From Pterobdella sp. o SKG-2022 (Eukaryota; Annelida; Clitellata; Hirudinida; Piscicolidae): a DNA stretch of 64,000 nt. The DNA is taken from contig OZ038323.1 in assembly GCA_964035795.1 (NCBI GenBank), positions 9,639,992 through 9,703,991 on the forward strand. The letters are read 5' to 3'. Of the stretch, positions 1-11,215 are shown in pieces. Both the position numbers and the translations under genes were made by a program. Under the pieces are notes generated by a model. That model was given only the letters and a program-made list of their open reading frames with translations. It made no database searches and was not told the DNA's origin. Each line of letters begins with the position of its first letter. Within the stretch, counting starts at the first letter, position 1.

Positions 1-1441
1 CGAGGAAGAAGATTAACATGGTGGCTTACGAAGAGCAGAGGATGCAGATCCTCCAGGTTTAAATCATTAGTTTTAATTTTTTTTTATAGTTTTTCTAATT
101 TTTATCATTATTTGAATATTAAACCTCTTTTTCTAATTGAAGATAGGGATAATAAAAAAATATTTGTTTCAAACAGGCGTTAAGCTGGCCTGCAAAACAC
201 AAGAAAACTTACCAAAGATTAAATCTGAAAGGAGATCGAGGTTTACTTTTACATGGACCTCCTGGATGCGGAAAGACTTGTCTCGTGCAGCAGGCGTGTG
301 TCTTAGCGCGCTTTTCTCTGGTGTATTTATCATCTTCCGACATCTATTCACCTTATTTAGGTGATTCTGAGAAAAACCTCAAAAAAGTTGGCTTTACTAG
401 TTGATCTCTATAACGCTTCAAGTTTTATAAATATTAATGCTAAAATATTATATTGAAAAGACTCTTTATCATTAACTAATAGTTATTGTTATATGAATCT
501 TCTAATTTATTGAATTCATAAATATAATCATCAGCTCTTCTTACAAGCAAAAGCCAGTTCACCCTGTGTCTTATTCATTGATGAAATAGACTCCATCGTG
601 GCTTGCAGGGGCTCCATGAGTACTGATGCTAATAAGAGCGGTAGTGTTAGTGGTAGTGTGCAGCAAAGGGTTTTGACTGAGTTGCTAACCTTTATGGATG
701 GTATCGATTCTAATAGCCAAGAGGTAGGAGGGATCTAACGATTGTCAGTTTCATCATTCTGATTTTCAGATCCTTCAATAGTAATTTTTTATTGATAACT
801 CCACGAATATTTTACAACAGGAAGACAACAGAGTAGTGGTGGTAGCTTGTACAAATAGATTCAATTCGCTAGATGCCGCTCTTCTACGTAGGTTCGATAG
901 AATCATCCATGTTCCCACCCCCAATAACACTGCTAGAAGGGCCATCTTACAGCATTATATGCACAATATATATCAACCTGATAATGAAAACTACAATCAA
1001 ACTACTACCGCTCTTACTAGTATTAGTAATAGTCCTAGTATAATTGGTAGTACTATTGAGAGTGAGAAAAGTAATGTTAGTTTGTTGGACATGTTAGTAG
1101 AAAAGACGGAGAACTTCAGTGGTGCTGATCTCGAAAACCTTTGCAAACAGGTAACAAAGTTAATTTTTTTCATTAATTCCATTTTTTGATCATAATTTTC
1201 ATTATATATATTTATTTGTATATTTATATATTCTCAAATATCTTTGGGCTAGTGAATGCTCACAAAACTAATTATGAATAGTCCGATAATTTGTGTAAAG
1301 GAATCTCAAGTTTTGAGCAATACACAATAAATTTTCAAATGCTTTTTCCAGGCATTCATGAAGAGCATAGAAAAAGAAGAAGGGTTAATGAGAGGACATT
1401 TTGAAGAGGTTTTATCGTTCATGAAACCTTCTTCGTGGTGA
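1..1441 (+). CDS. AAA+ ATPase of the CDC48/AFG2 group, C-terminal part (5' end outside window)
   Basis: Exons read at 1-56, 177-386, 535-723, 821-1150 and 1352-1441, all joined in phase 0. The product is the last AAA module of a probable two-domain ATPase that unfolds or remodels protein substrates. Visible motifs are Walker A GPPGCGKT (255-278), Walker B with DEID (about 565-591), a sensor-1 asparagine in ACTNR (about 845-860), the arginine-finger segment LLRRFDR (about 881-903) and the helical-lid motif SGADLENLCKQ just before the last intron. The protein ends KPSSW, a short tail after a last helix of the HFxxxL type. This recalls AFG2A/AFG2B (SPATA5/SPATA5L1), but without the N-terminal part the paralogue cannot be fixed. 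A Ser/Asn-rich insert of about 35 residues follows the arginine-finger segment, unusual for the family. The family call is firm; the exact orthologue is open. Confidence 0.9.
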
Positions 1442-1985
1442 AACTGATGCATCATTATTCTACAATGAAAGGGTACGAGTAGTTTTGACAAGGGAGAATC
1501 ACTCAGTAAATAGACCCGAAAAAGTTGTTTTGTGAGTACGAAACTAGTCAGAAAATCTTCGTCGTCTGCAGAATATACCAAACGACTGTTTCTATAAATC
1601 TACTTCAATAAACTTTTTTAAATTTCTGGTAATTTTTTCATACCACTACGTGTCAACTATAAAAATTTGGAAAAATAAATTTTTTAGTTTTGTGAATGAA
1701 GGTTGTCTTATGAAGTAATACCCATAATTCTTATCAACTGTTTAATAAAATAAAGTCTAGTAAGTGGTGATTTAAGAATAGTTTTAGTGAACTAATTTTC
1801 AAAAAGTAATTCAGATTTTTGATTACAAAAATGTTTTCTAAATTCATTGTTTTGTCTTTGTAAATACATTTTTTGCGGCAAATCTCAAAATAGATTAATT
1901 GATTTTGAGCGGAAATTTTAAAGTTTTTGTTTGTAAGTATCTAAAATTTTCATTTTTGAAATTTTATTTAGTAGATAGTTTTAAA
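1442..1985. other. Intergenic spacer, 544 bp
   Basis: It holds the 3' UTR of the AAA-ATPase gene and the promoter/5' UTR of claspin. It is AT-rich. I see no TATA box or other motif I would defend. Confidence 0.5.
1607..1612 (+). terminator. Poly(A) signal AATAAA of the AAA-ATPase gene
   Basis: A canonical AATAAA lies 166 nt after the stop codon and about 370 nt before the next start codon. No other support. Confidence 0.4.
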
Positions 1986-4900
1986 ATGACAACATCTTTG
2001 ATGCAGTTGAGCTCTTTGGTAAGATATAATGATGTTCTTCAAAAATATAGTAAATTCACATTATAAATTTATCATCAAAGGAACATTTAGAAACCGCTGT
2101 AAAAAAAACAATTGACCAGCCAAAAGGTACGATAATTTTGAGATATAGCGAATTGAAAAAATCTATTTGCGTAAATTTTTTGTATTTGCGAAATGATAAA
2201 TATGATTTTCGTTTATGCAGATGTATTTGACGATGACATTTTTGATGCTGAGAATGAATCTGAAATTGAAGGTGGTTTAGAATTTTATCAAAAATACTTC
2301 AGTGTTTTTACAATAATTCAAATTGTTAACTTTTTAATTTTAACAGTGGAAAATAGAAAAATGAAAGTAATTCAGAATGAGAGCTGGAAAACAGAGTTGA
2401 TAGAAGTGAAGAATTTTAAGAAGCCTGTCAACAAAAGGAAAAACTTTGAGCCCAAAGTATTTCATTCTAACACAATTTATATATATTCCATTTGACCATT
2501 TAAAGTTTAATATTAATACTAATAATTATTAGTTCTCTTCATATTATAAATTGCCTAATAAACTAAAAATAAATAATAAGAGTCTTTATCTAAATAGTAA
2601 CATCAAACCTCTAATCATAATTGGTTGTAGTGGTTCTTAAAGTAGCACCATATAATTGACAGGTTCGGAGAAAGACAGCCAAAGAGTTGAAGTCTGAAAG
2701 GATGCAGCTGTTCAGTGGTACCCAGAAGATTGTTCGAGGTTTTGTTTTTCTGTTCCAATAACACGACATTCCAAATAATTCAATGTAATTTAATTGCTAA
2801 TTTTCTTTATTATTTTTTGCAGAGTCAAAAGTTAACCTTCCTTACCATGAACCTGAAAAGACACACATCAGCACACTACTACAAAAGATCAAGACTAAAA
2901 GGGAATTCTATAATAATAATTGTCGTATTACTGATTTTTTCAATAATAATCCAAATAAAAATAAAGACACTACTGATAGTTCTATGAAAAAGACCAAGAA
3001 TCTAATTATCAGTGGAGATAATATGAAAAACAAAGACAACATTAATAATAATAAAAACAATAAAGATGTTTATCCTACTAATAATGATATTAATTATGCT
3101 AATAATAACAATAGTAAGACTTATGATGATATTTGTGAGTTGGTTGAGACCAAAGATTTGCTGAGTCGTATCAAAGAGAAGCTCAAGATGGCTGGTGGTG
3201 ATGATGATCACGATAATAAAATTAACAGTAAAAATGATGAGAATAATAGTAATAGTAAAGATGATGATATAATTGAGGGTTTTGAAAATATTACCAAGGA
3301 AGCCAATGATAAAAGTGAAGCAAAAGCTAGTGATAGTGTTGATAACATTGATGGTTATGAAGAAAAACTGAAAGATTCAAGCAGTGATCTATGTGATAGT
3401 GGTGTGGTGTTTAATGCAACTGATGAGAAAATAAATGATGATACTAATAATAAAACTACTACTGATGATAGAGATGACAGACTTGATGATAATATTGATA
3501 AAGGAAATGTTAAAACTAAAAGTAATATCAAAAAGCCTAAAGGAGGCAATACTATTGATAAGTTCTGTGTGAAAGTGAATAAAGCTGGTAATAATGCTGA
3601 TAATTTTATTGATTTGAAGGATAATGCTAATAATAATGATGATTTAATTGGAAAAATTGATGAAAATTATGATAATAATAAGAATAATAAAAGTATCAAT
3701 AATAATATTGTTGATAACAATAGTAATAAAAATATTAGTGCTAGCAATGAAAAGGTTGGAAATAAAGACCCAAAACTGAGTCGAATGGAGCGCATCAGAA
3801 CAATGCTGGGTGAGGCAAATGCAAATCTATTGTCTTACAAGCCATCCATCAACTTTTCATCACACACAACATCACATGGAAAATCACGGCTCATTAAAAA
3901 CAAAATGTTCTCCAATGACAGCTGTGATAGTAGTGATAAAAAAAATAACGTGGATAATAAAAAGAATAATGATGATGATGATGTGAATAATAAAAACAAT
4001 AATAATAATAATAATAAAATTCTTAAAATAAACAGAACAAGCAGCAGTAGTTTTTTAATAGGGGAGGATAGTGGTGATGATGATGATGATGATGGTGGAT
4101 TGATGCTGGTTGAGAGTAGGTTCGAAAGTCAAGAGGTTGAAGACTTCTTTGGTAAATTTGAGTTGAGGAATAAGAAGATGAAGATGAGGAAAAAGAAAAT
4201 GAAGAGCAAGGGAATGAAAAGTGAATCTAGCATTGAAATATGGTTGGTGAGATTTGGCTAAGATTATTTGTCATTAATTTTTTTGGTTCAACTCTGCTAG
4301 TATGAGTATTTTTGTTTCTTCATGTGTTTGAATGTATGGGTATATATCATTAAAATATGAACCCACCAATACCACCCTCAAGCACCCTCACCAAACAAGC
4401 ATCTAATGATGATCAGTTCCTGCTCAAGAAAGTTATTTATAAACTTGATGCCAATTCTGACCAATCAGGTTAGACCTCTTTTTATGCATATTTATGAATT
4501 GTTATACATTTATCAGATAAATTTCACATAATATTCACCATGTGAACTCATAATCATTTCTATATCATTATTTTATTTCAAAAATTAAAAATATACATTT
4601 ATCATTCAAAATTCTTCATTAGTTTTGCTTTAAAAATATAACAATCAATTATGATTATACTGCTAAAAATAGTAACTGAAATATGATTGGTCAAAGGTTG
4701 CAAGCTGAAAAGCTTGAAAGAACAACTGAAAGTACACATGAATGAGGAGAGGAGTGAAAGAATGAAGGTCAGGTATGAGGAGTATGAGAAGGGAGGAAGG
4801 TCAGGAAATGCTGTGAGGATGGAGGAGGAGGAGGAAGAAGCTAGTAGTTGTAGTAGTAGTAGTAGTAGTGAAGAGGAAGAGAAGGAAGAAGAAGATGATA

Positions 4901-7900
4901 TTGAAGAGAAAGCTATATCTCAGATTGAAAAGGTTCGTTTATTTAGGTGTTTTGTTTAGTTTATTCAAATTATCATTTGTTCTTTTAGTCAAATCCTTTC
5001 ATCAATGATCAAGCTGAAGATGATGATGATGATGACGACGACGACGATAATGGTTTGGTAGAAGGTGATGATAATGATTATGATGATGGGTCTGATAATG
5101 ATAATAATGGTGCTGTTAATGAAAAAAATGATGATGACGATGGTGATGGAGATGAAATCGTCAAGACTAAGATGAAAAAGAATATATTAGATGATGTTGA
5201 AGAAGACGATGATGATTTGAAATCAAAATTTAATGGTAAAAATGCTAAAGCTTTTTTCACGGATGATGATGATGATAGTAATATCAATAATAATGATAAG
5301 AGAAACAATTTTGATCGCCAAGAAAACAATGACGTCGGTGGTAATGGTAATAATGGTGATAAAAGAGAAGTTTTAAAATCAACAAATAAGGATGAACCTA
5401 ACAATAATAATAATAATGATACTAAAAATAATGAATCATTATTCACAAAAGTGATTGAAAAACCTCAAACCAGCTTTAAAGGCGCATTTCGTGGCAGTTT
5501 TGATAATGAGGATGATTTAAATAATAAAAATAACAATATGGAGAATAAAAATAATAACAATAGTAATAATAATAAAAATAGTATGTTCAAAATTCCATCC
5601 ATGCTGGGTGGTATAGTGATGGAAGGAGAAGAAGCTGTGTTTGAAGAAATAAAAAGAAGGGAAGAAGATGGTAACGATGATGAAAATAGCAAAAATAATA
5701 ATATGGTTAATAATAAAAATAATAATGGTGATTTAAAGGGATCATTCGTCACTGAGGGAAACAACTCTTTCACTCTAGACTCCTTCACTCAAATCCAAGA
5801 CTTGTATGATTTACATTGTTTCTTTTATTTATGGTGTTCTGTTTTTTATAAAATATTTATATACATAGAATTCATCTGCGAAGCCCTTATTATCCACTCA
5901 CTGACCTATGAAATATACGCTTTACTCAATATCCATTATATAATAATCTACATAATATATTTACCTACTTTAACTTTTCAGAGACATCGTATGTATTTTT
6001 CTTCAATATTTTGTAACGAAAAACATCAAATAAGAGGAATTTTAATACATTTATTGAGAATCAAAAGCTATAATTTTCGATAAGTTTAGCCTTATCATAA
6101 AACGTTAGCCTTTGGCTTATCGAAAATTATAGCTTCCGATTCTCAATAAATGTATTAAAAATTCCTCTTATTTGATGTTTTTCGTTAAAAAATATTTACC
6201 TACTTAATTTCCACCAATCACAGGTACTCAGACAAGACAAGCACCAAAGCTTCAGCCATCACGGGTCTTTTAAGCAGTCAGCAAAAAGAGGTGAAAGGTG
6301 ATGATGATGATTATGAGGATCAACTAGCAATGGTTTGTTCTGGAAACTTCATGTCCCAGAAAGGTTTGTGGTTAGGATTGGTTAAGTTTTTTTTTTTAAT
6401 ATACCCCGAGCACCCTAGTCTTGTTGGGTGCCCCTCGTGTCTCCATCAAGACCGTCCAGTGGTTGAGAAGCTCAGCCGCTCTCGTGGGGTCGGTCCACAG
6501 ACTCTTGGGACACAGTGTGGTATTTATTTTGGGGTAGGTGAAGAGGTGAGAGGTGTCGTGAATGTGTGTTTGACAGAGTGGGCATGAAGGTGAGGGATGT
6601 CATGAGGGTGAGATTTTGTTGAGGTATGAGAAGATGAAAGGTGATTTTTTCAATCTGAGTTGGGCGAGTTTGGTGGTCTAGGGTGGTTTCTGATTTATGA
6701 ATGGGTGGGGGTTGTTTGCTGAGGATTTTGTTGTGAGTGGATGATATGTAGTCGTCTACTATTTTTCTGTGTGGTTTTCATATTGTTTTTTATGTGTGAG
6801 AGGTGGTCTGGATGGAGGAGGGTATGTTTAGGGGGTAGTTGATGTTGTAGTTGAATGTGGATTGTTTTTTGTATCTGGGGTGGGCTTCTTGTGTGGTGAG
6901 TAGGTCTAGGGGATGAGTGAGGTGGGAGCCTTTTTGTGTGAGTTGTGATGCGTGAATTTGGAGTGGAAGGATTTTTGTCTCTGAGTGGAAGTGTTGGGTG
7001 TTGGTGTCTAGGGTGCAGCCAGCCATTGTTGTCAAGGCTGCGTTTTGGATTTTTTGGAGTTTGTTGAGGGAGGTGGATGAGATGATGGGTGACCAGATGG
7101 TGTTGGCGTATTCAATGATGGGAAGAAGTAATGTTTTGTATGTGGTGATGAGTGTTTCTTTGCTTTTTCCCCAGTGTGTTGTTGTGAGGAGTTTTAGGAG
7201 ATTGAGTGTTTTTTTTTTTGCTTTAGTGATGGTGTTGTCTCTGTGGGTGGAGTAATTTAGTTTGGGGTCAAAAGTTAAGCCAAGAATGGTAGGGTTGGAG
7301 GTAGTGGGGATTGGAATGTTGTTGATGTGGATGTTCAGGGGTTTGTTATATTCCGCTGGGTCTGGGGTCATGAGATTTGGTGTGGTTTGGTAGGGTTTAT
7401 TTGTAGGTTGTTATTGTGAGCCCATGTGTGTATTTCATTGAGGTATGGTAGGAGGTTCTGGGTGGCTGTGTTGATGTTGGGGTGGGATGATGTTATGGTG
7501 ATGTCATCTACATAGGTGATGAGGTTGAGTGAGCTGATTTTGGGGAGTGGTATGTCTGAGAGGTATATGTTGAAGAGAGTGGGTGATAGGACGCCCCCTT
7601 GGGGGACACCTGCTTTGATGTGTGATTGTTGTATGAGGTGTATTGTCGGCGGCCTTTTAGGTAGTTGGCCAGGAATTTAATTATTGTTGTAGGAATGTGG
7701 GTATTGTGTATTTTGTGGATGATTTGGTAAATGTTGACCGTGTCAAATGCTTTGGTCATGTTGAGGGCGGTGAAGATTGTTCTATGGGGGGTTTTTTTTT
7801 TATTGAAACCAGTGAGTATGGTGTTATTGATTTGATGTAGGGCTGTGGTGGTGGAGTGTGCGGCTCTGAAGCCGTGTTGGTGTGTTGGGAGGATTATACA

Positions 7901-10897
7901 AGTGGTGGTGTGTGGGAGGACGATTTTTTCTAGAGGATTGCTTAAGTCTTTCATTATGCCGTCAATTCATTAAATACTTGGTTAATAGAGCATAGGTTAT
8001 TATAATGTTCAAGAAAATTTTATCAATCAAATTATATATAGAGCCTTCGCAAGTATCGGACAACAATATCGACCAATTGAAGCAATTGAAATCTGATAAT
8101 GTTTCCTCTTTCACCTCCTCCACTCTTTATCCTTCCTTCCGTCAGGCCCTGCAACATGAGCATATTGTTGCTACAGGTGTGTGTTGGTGTGGTGTTGCTG
8201 AAGATGGGTGGTTTTTTGTGAGGAGGTGTGTGGTGGTGTGATTGTTAAATATCATTTTATAATCTTACTGATAACTCACTAAATAGAAGTGACTGAAAAG
8301 GGGGATGAAGAAGTTACCATTATAAAGAGGTTCCTATGTTGAGCTTATTGCATGATTTTGCATTAAAATTTATTATCTTTTTAAATAATTCATTTAATTG
8401 GTTTTTAAATATTTCCTATTTAATTTCCTTTGTATTTATGATCTTCATGAACTGAATATTACAAAGGAAACGGAAAAGGGTGCGTGATGAGGAGCAGGAA
8501 GAAGATTTGAGGAAGGTGGTTGGAGGAGTGTTCACCAAGAAGACTGGGTATGTACCAATAATGATAAAACAATCAAATAAAATTAATTATATTAATAATT
8601 AATTTAATGAAAATAGTGATTTTAAAATTCACACTACGTTTCTTCACCAGCTAACTCAAATTTTTATTGATTCCAGCAAAGTGAGGGAGGAGTTTGTGGA
8701 AGAGGAAGCTGAGTTATCAGGTTTGTAATAGAATGTGTTCATCTGTATCTGTTTTTTTATCTACCTGACTGTATATCAACCTACATATCTATTTATACCT
8801 ATCCATCAACTAATTCATTCATCTGTGTCTATTTAACTATCTACCCAAAGGCTCAGAGGCAGCAGTGAGTGGTGATGAAGAAGATGATGAGGAAGATGGA
8901 ATGTTGGAGGAGGATGGTGATGATGATGATCTTGGCGATGATGACGCTCTTAAGAAACAATTGCATCGAGTGCACATGTGAGTTTGTGTGTGATTGAGTT
9001 TTCTCCAAACTCATAAAAATGGGTGTTTTAAGAGGATGAACGATAGTGATACATCAGTTTGCTCTTTTAGTAATTTTCTGAATATGATTTATGCAGGAAA
9101 ATGGAAACAGATAAAGACAAAAGAGAATTGAGGTGAGTTTTAGTATACATAACATCATGACATAACCATCAATAATAAGACACATACGTGGCCTAGAAAC
9201 TCCTGAAGTAGATGCCACTTTAATCTTATTTGTAACTGTATTGTATGTATTGCACGAAAAAGATCGTCTCAAAACACTCATCGCATCACAACGTATATAA
9301 CGTCAACAAACGCACGCTCATACACAAACCTCTACATACGTTGTGCACAGATTGTTGAAGGAGCACTACCTTGATGATGGAGACTTTGACGAGGATGACA
9401 TGGGAAGGATGAGGAGGTTTAGGTGGGCTGGTATCAACAAGATCAATCCACTAAGTTGGTGGGGGTGTTCAAGTAGAGTTTGATGGACGTTTTCTACCAT
9501 TGTTTTGAAGGGTTTGAAGTTTTATGACGTTTTCAAGATGTTTGAGGGATTTTGTGTTTTAGAGTGTTTTGGTTTTTTTCGGATAATCATATCTTTAGTA
9601 TGTATTAAGATAATAATTCTCATTTGTTATTATGAGATGGGGAAGCGAATGATGCGGGAGAAGATGAAGAGGAGGGAGACGATGATGGTGTTAAATGGAC
9701 TTTGCAGAGGCTAAAGAGAGAGAAGTTTCTAGAAAAACATTCTGTGAGTTGGTTACTTTTTTGTTATTTATGTTAGCATTTTGTTGGAAAAGTTATTACT
9801 TTTCAAATTGCTACTTCGATTACATCTATACACAAAAAGGTGGACGATGATTGGACAGCCTCCAATCAATCAGACGGCTCTTCTCAAACCATTCAATTCG
9901 GAGATCAAAAGATCAAGTTGAAACTTGGGTCTAACAATGCTCTCAGCAAAACCACGACATCCAACAACAATAAAAATAAAAAACATAGAAACAGCAGAAA
10001 CAATAATCAAAACAAAATGGGTGATAAAGAGAAAAAGGAAGATGCTGACGTCGCCACACCCACTTTCCTCATGAACGCACCCTCCATCTTCAAAACTCCT
10101 GTGAGCATGATTGTTTACTGAATGATATTTATCATTTAAAATATTATATGTAGTTAGTTATATTCTTGTTTTTTGTAAGTCGGTCTTCAGCTACCCTAAA
10201 TGAGATTTTTTAATGTTCTCATTCAAACTAAAATTTTATTAACTCATCCACAGTCGACAGCCTCAAAAGGTTCTTTCCTCGCCAGATGTCGCCTGAACAA
10301 ACTTCAGAACGATAACAGCAATTCTGCCTTTCATAACAAGTTGGCATTGTCCTATAACCACAAATCAAAAATCACCATTGGACCATTCACAACAATCTTA
10401 CAAACCACCATCAACATCATCCACACTCACCCCATGACCATAACTTTAACCGTCAACTACCAAATCTTTTCAACAATCCACCATCACCACAACAATCTCC
10501 ACCTCCACAACAGTAGCAACAACAGCAGTAGCAGCAGTAACTTGAGGGCGAGCATGGCCAGCTCCTGCAAGAACTTCATCTTCTGTACCACTTCAAAGGG
10601 CTCTGATGATAACTCCAATGTAGGGCTGTTGTCATTGTTTATTTTTTTTATTGTTTTTTTGTTTTCGTAGTTGTTCTTTTTTTTAAGCTTTTTTTTATAG
10701 GTTTTGCTTATGCAGTTATATAATTAATTTGTTTTATAGTATTATTTATTCTGGTTATTGTTTCCATTATTTTTTTTCAATTATTACAGACAGTTCCATG
10801 CGCTCAAAAACGTCGCAAGATCGTGCCAGAGGCCTGCAATGATAGTTCTTCATCTTCGCGCATGCTTCGAATGCTCGATGAAACGTCACAATTTTAA
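1986..10897 (+). CDS. CLSPN: Claspin, replication-checkpoint mediator
   Basis: Claspin travels with the replication fork and presents Chk1 to ATR. Exons: 1986-2018, 2081-2126, 2221-2271, 2347-2456, 2663-2738, 2823-4242, 4383-4468, 4697-4932, 4989-5803, 6224-6363, 8042-8176, 8287-8329, 8467-8547, 8677-8720, 8851-8977, 9097-9132, 9351-9454, 9646-9743, 9840-10100, 10254-10619, 10790-10897. Phases agree throughout and give 1471 residues (human 1339). Family marks in order: NLPYHEPE in the 2823 exon, QDLY at the 5803/6224 junction, a Chk1-binding-like VCSGNF (about 6337-6354), EAELSGS, HYLDDGD and RMRRFRW (9351-9454), and the C-terminal KNFIF. Exons 2823-4242 and 4989-5803 are mostly poly-Asn/Asp. 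The first two exons are the least certain; an upstream start is possible. The intron after 6363 holds a LINE and that after 5803 a fold-back repeat. Confidence 0.92.
6005..6195. repeat. Fold-back (inverted repeat) element in a claspin intron
   Basis: Arms at 6005-6084 and 6116-6195 are near-perfect reverse complements (about 80 bp each), separated by about 31 bp. The element lies wholly inside the intron 5804-6223. A diverged single-arm relative appears near 39545-39605, which suggests a dispersed MITE-like family. No coding capacity. Confidence 0.85.
6337..6354 (+). other. CLSPN: Chk1-binding-type motif in claspin
   Basis: The codons spell VCSGNF within DQLAMVCSGNF. It aligns with the vertebrate Chk1-binding repeats of the form ExxxLC[ST]GxF, whose Ser/Thr is phosphorylated before Chk1 docks. 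The upstream Glu is Gln here and Leu before Cys is Val. I found only this one copy; vertebrate claspin has three. Confidence 0.6.
6374..6386 (+). repeat. Left target-site duplication of the LINE
   Basis: AGGATTGGTTAAG, matching 7934-7946 (AGGATTGCTTAAG) with one mismatch. It lies 10 bp inside the claspin intron that starts at 6364 and directly abuts the oligo-T tail. Confidence 0.8.
6387..7946 (-). mobile_element. 5'-truncated non-LTR retrotransposon (LINE) with target-site duplication
   Basis: On the minus strand the sequence encodes the C-terminal two-thirds of a LINE reverse transcriptase, broken by frameshifts. Visible blocks: QHGFRAAHSTT (about 7860-7885), TKAFDTVN, the turn VPQGGVLSPTLF (about 7570-7605), the catalytic YVDDI (about 7510-7525), a thumb region (6790-7371), and a C-terminal CPLC zinc-knuckle-like end (about 6430-6590). 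The 3' end is an A11 tail, seen as T11 on the plus strand at 6387-6397. A 13-bp repeat flanks it (6374-6386 and 7934-7946, one mismatch), as expected from target-primed insertion. The element sits in a claspin intron, opposite to the gene, and is dead. The RT looks like the Jockey/CR1 side of LINEs; the clade is not fixed. Confidence 0.88.
7934..7946 (+). repeat. Right target-site duplication of the LINE
   Basis: AGGATTGCTTAAG at the 5'-truncated end of the element, partner of 6374-6386. Confidence 0.75.
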
Positions 10898-11118
10898 TTA
10901 TTTTTTGTTTTTTATGTTTTTTTTATTATAACGGTTTTATTTTTATTGTCTTGTATAGATTTGTATTGTCGCAACTAATAATGATGAGTTTTAAGCAGTT
11001 TTTGTTGATTTAATCCTGTTTTAATTTTTATTTGTCAATTTAAATCAAATAATTTACTTTTAAGCTATAATTAACGATTGTTTTTGATATTTTGTTTGTG
11101 TTTTATAATTGGAATTCA

Positions 11119-11124
11119 AATAAA
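11119..11124 (+). terminator. Poly(A) signal AATAAA of claspin
   Basis: Canonical signal 222 nt after the claspin stop codon and only 91 nt before the start codon of the next gene on the same strand. Confidence 0.5.
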
Positions 11125-11215
11125 AGCAACACACATCCCTGTTTACCTGTCAAACAAGGAAATAACTGAATAAATTCTATTATAGCTTCTTTCGTTTAAA
11201 CAACACTTTAGCGTT

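Noticed and set aside
5078..5788. Minus-strand Ser/Leu-rich frames opposite claspin
   Set aside because: Mirror images of the Asn/Asp codon repeats; no start context or family.
5982..5988. Possible 7-nt claspin microexon between good splice sites
   Set aside because: Including it breaks the phase with exon 6224. Direct splicing of 5803 to 6224 restores the family motif QDLY.
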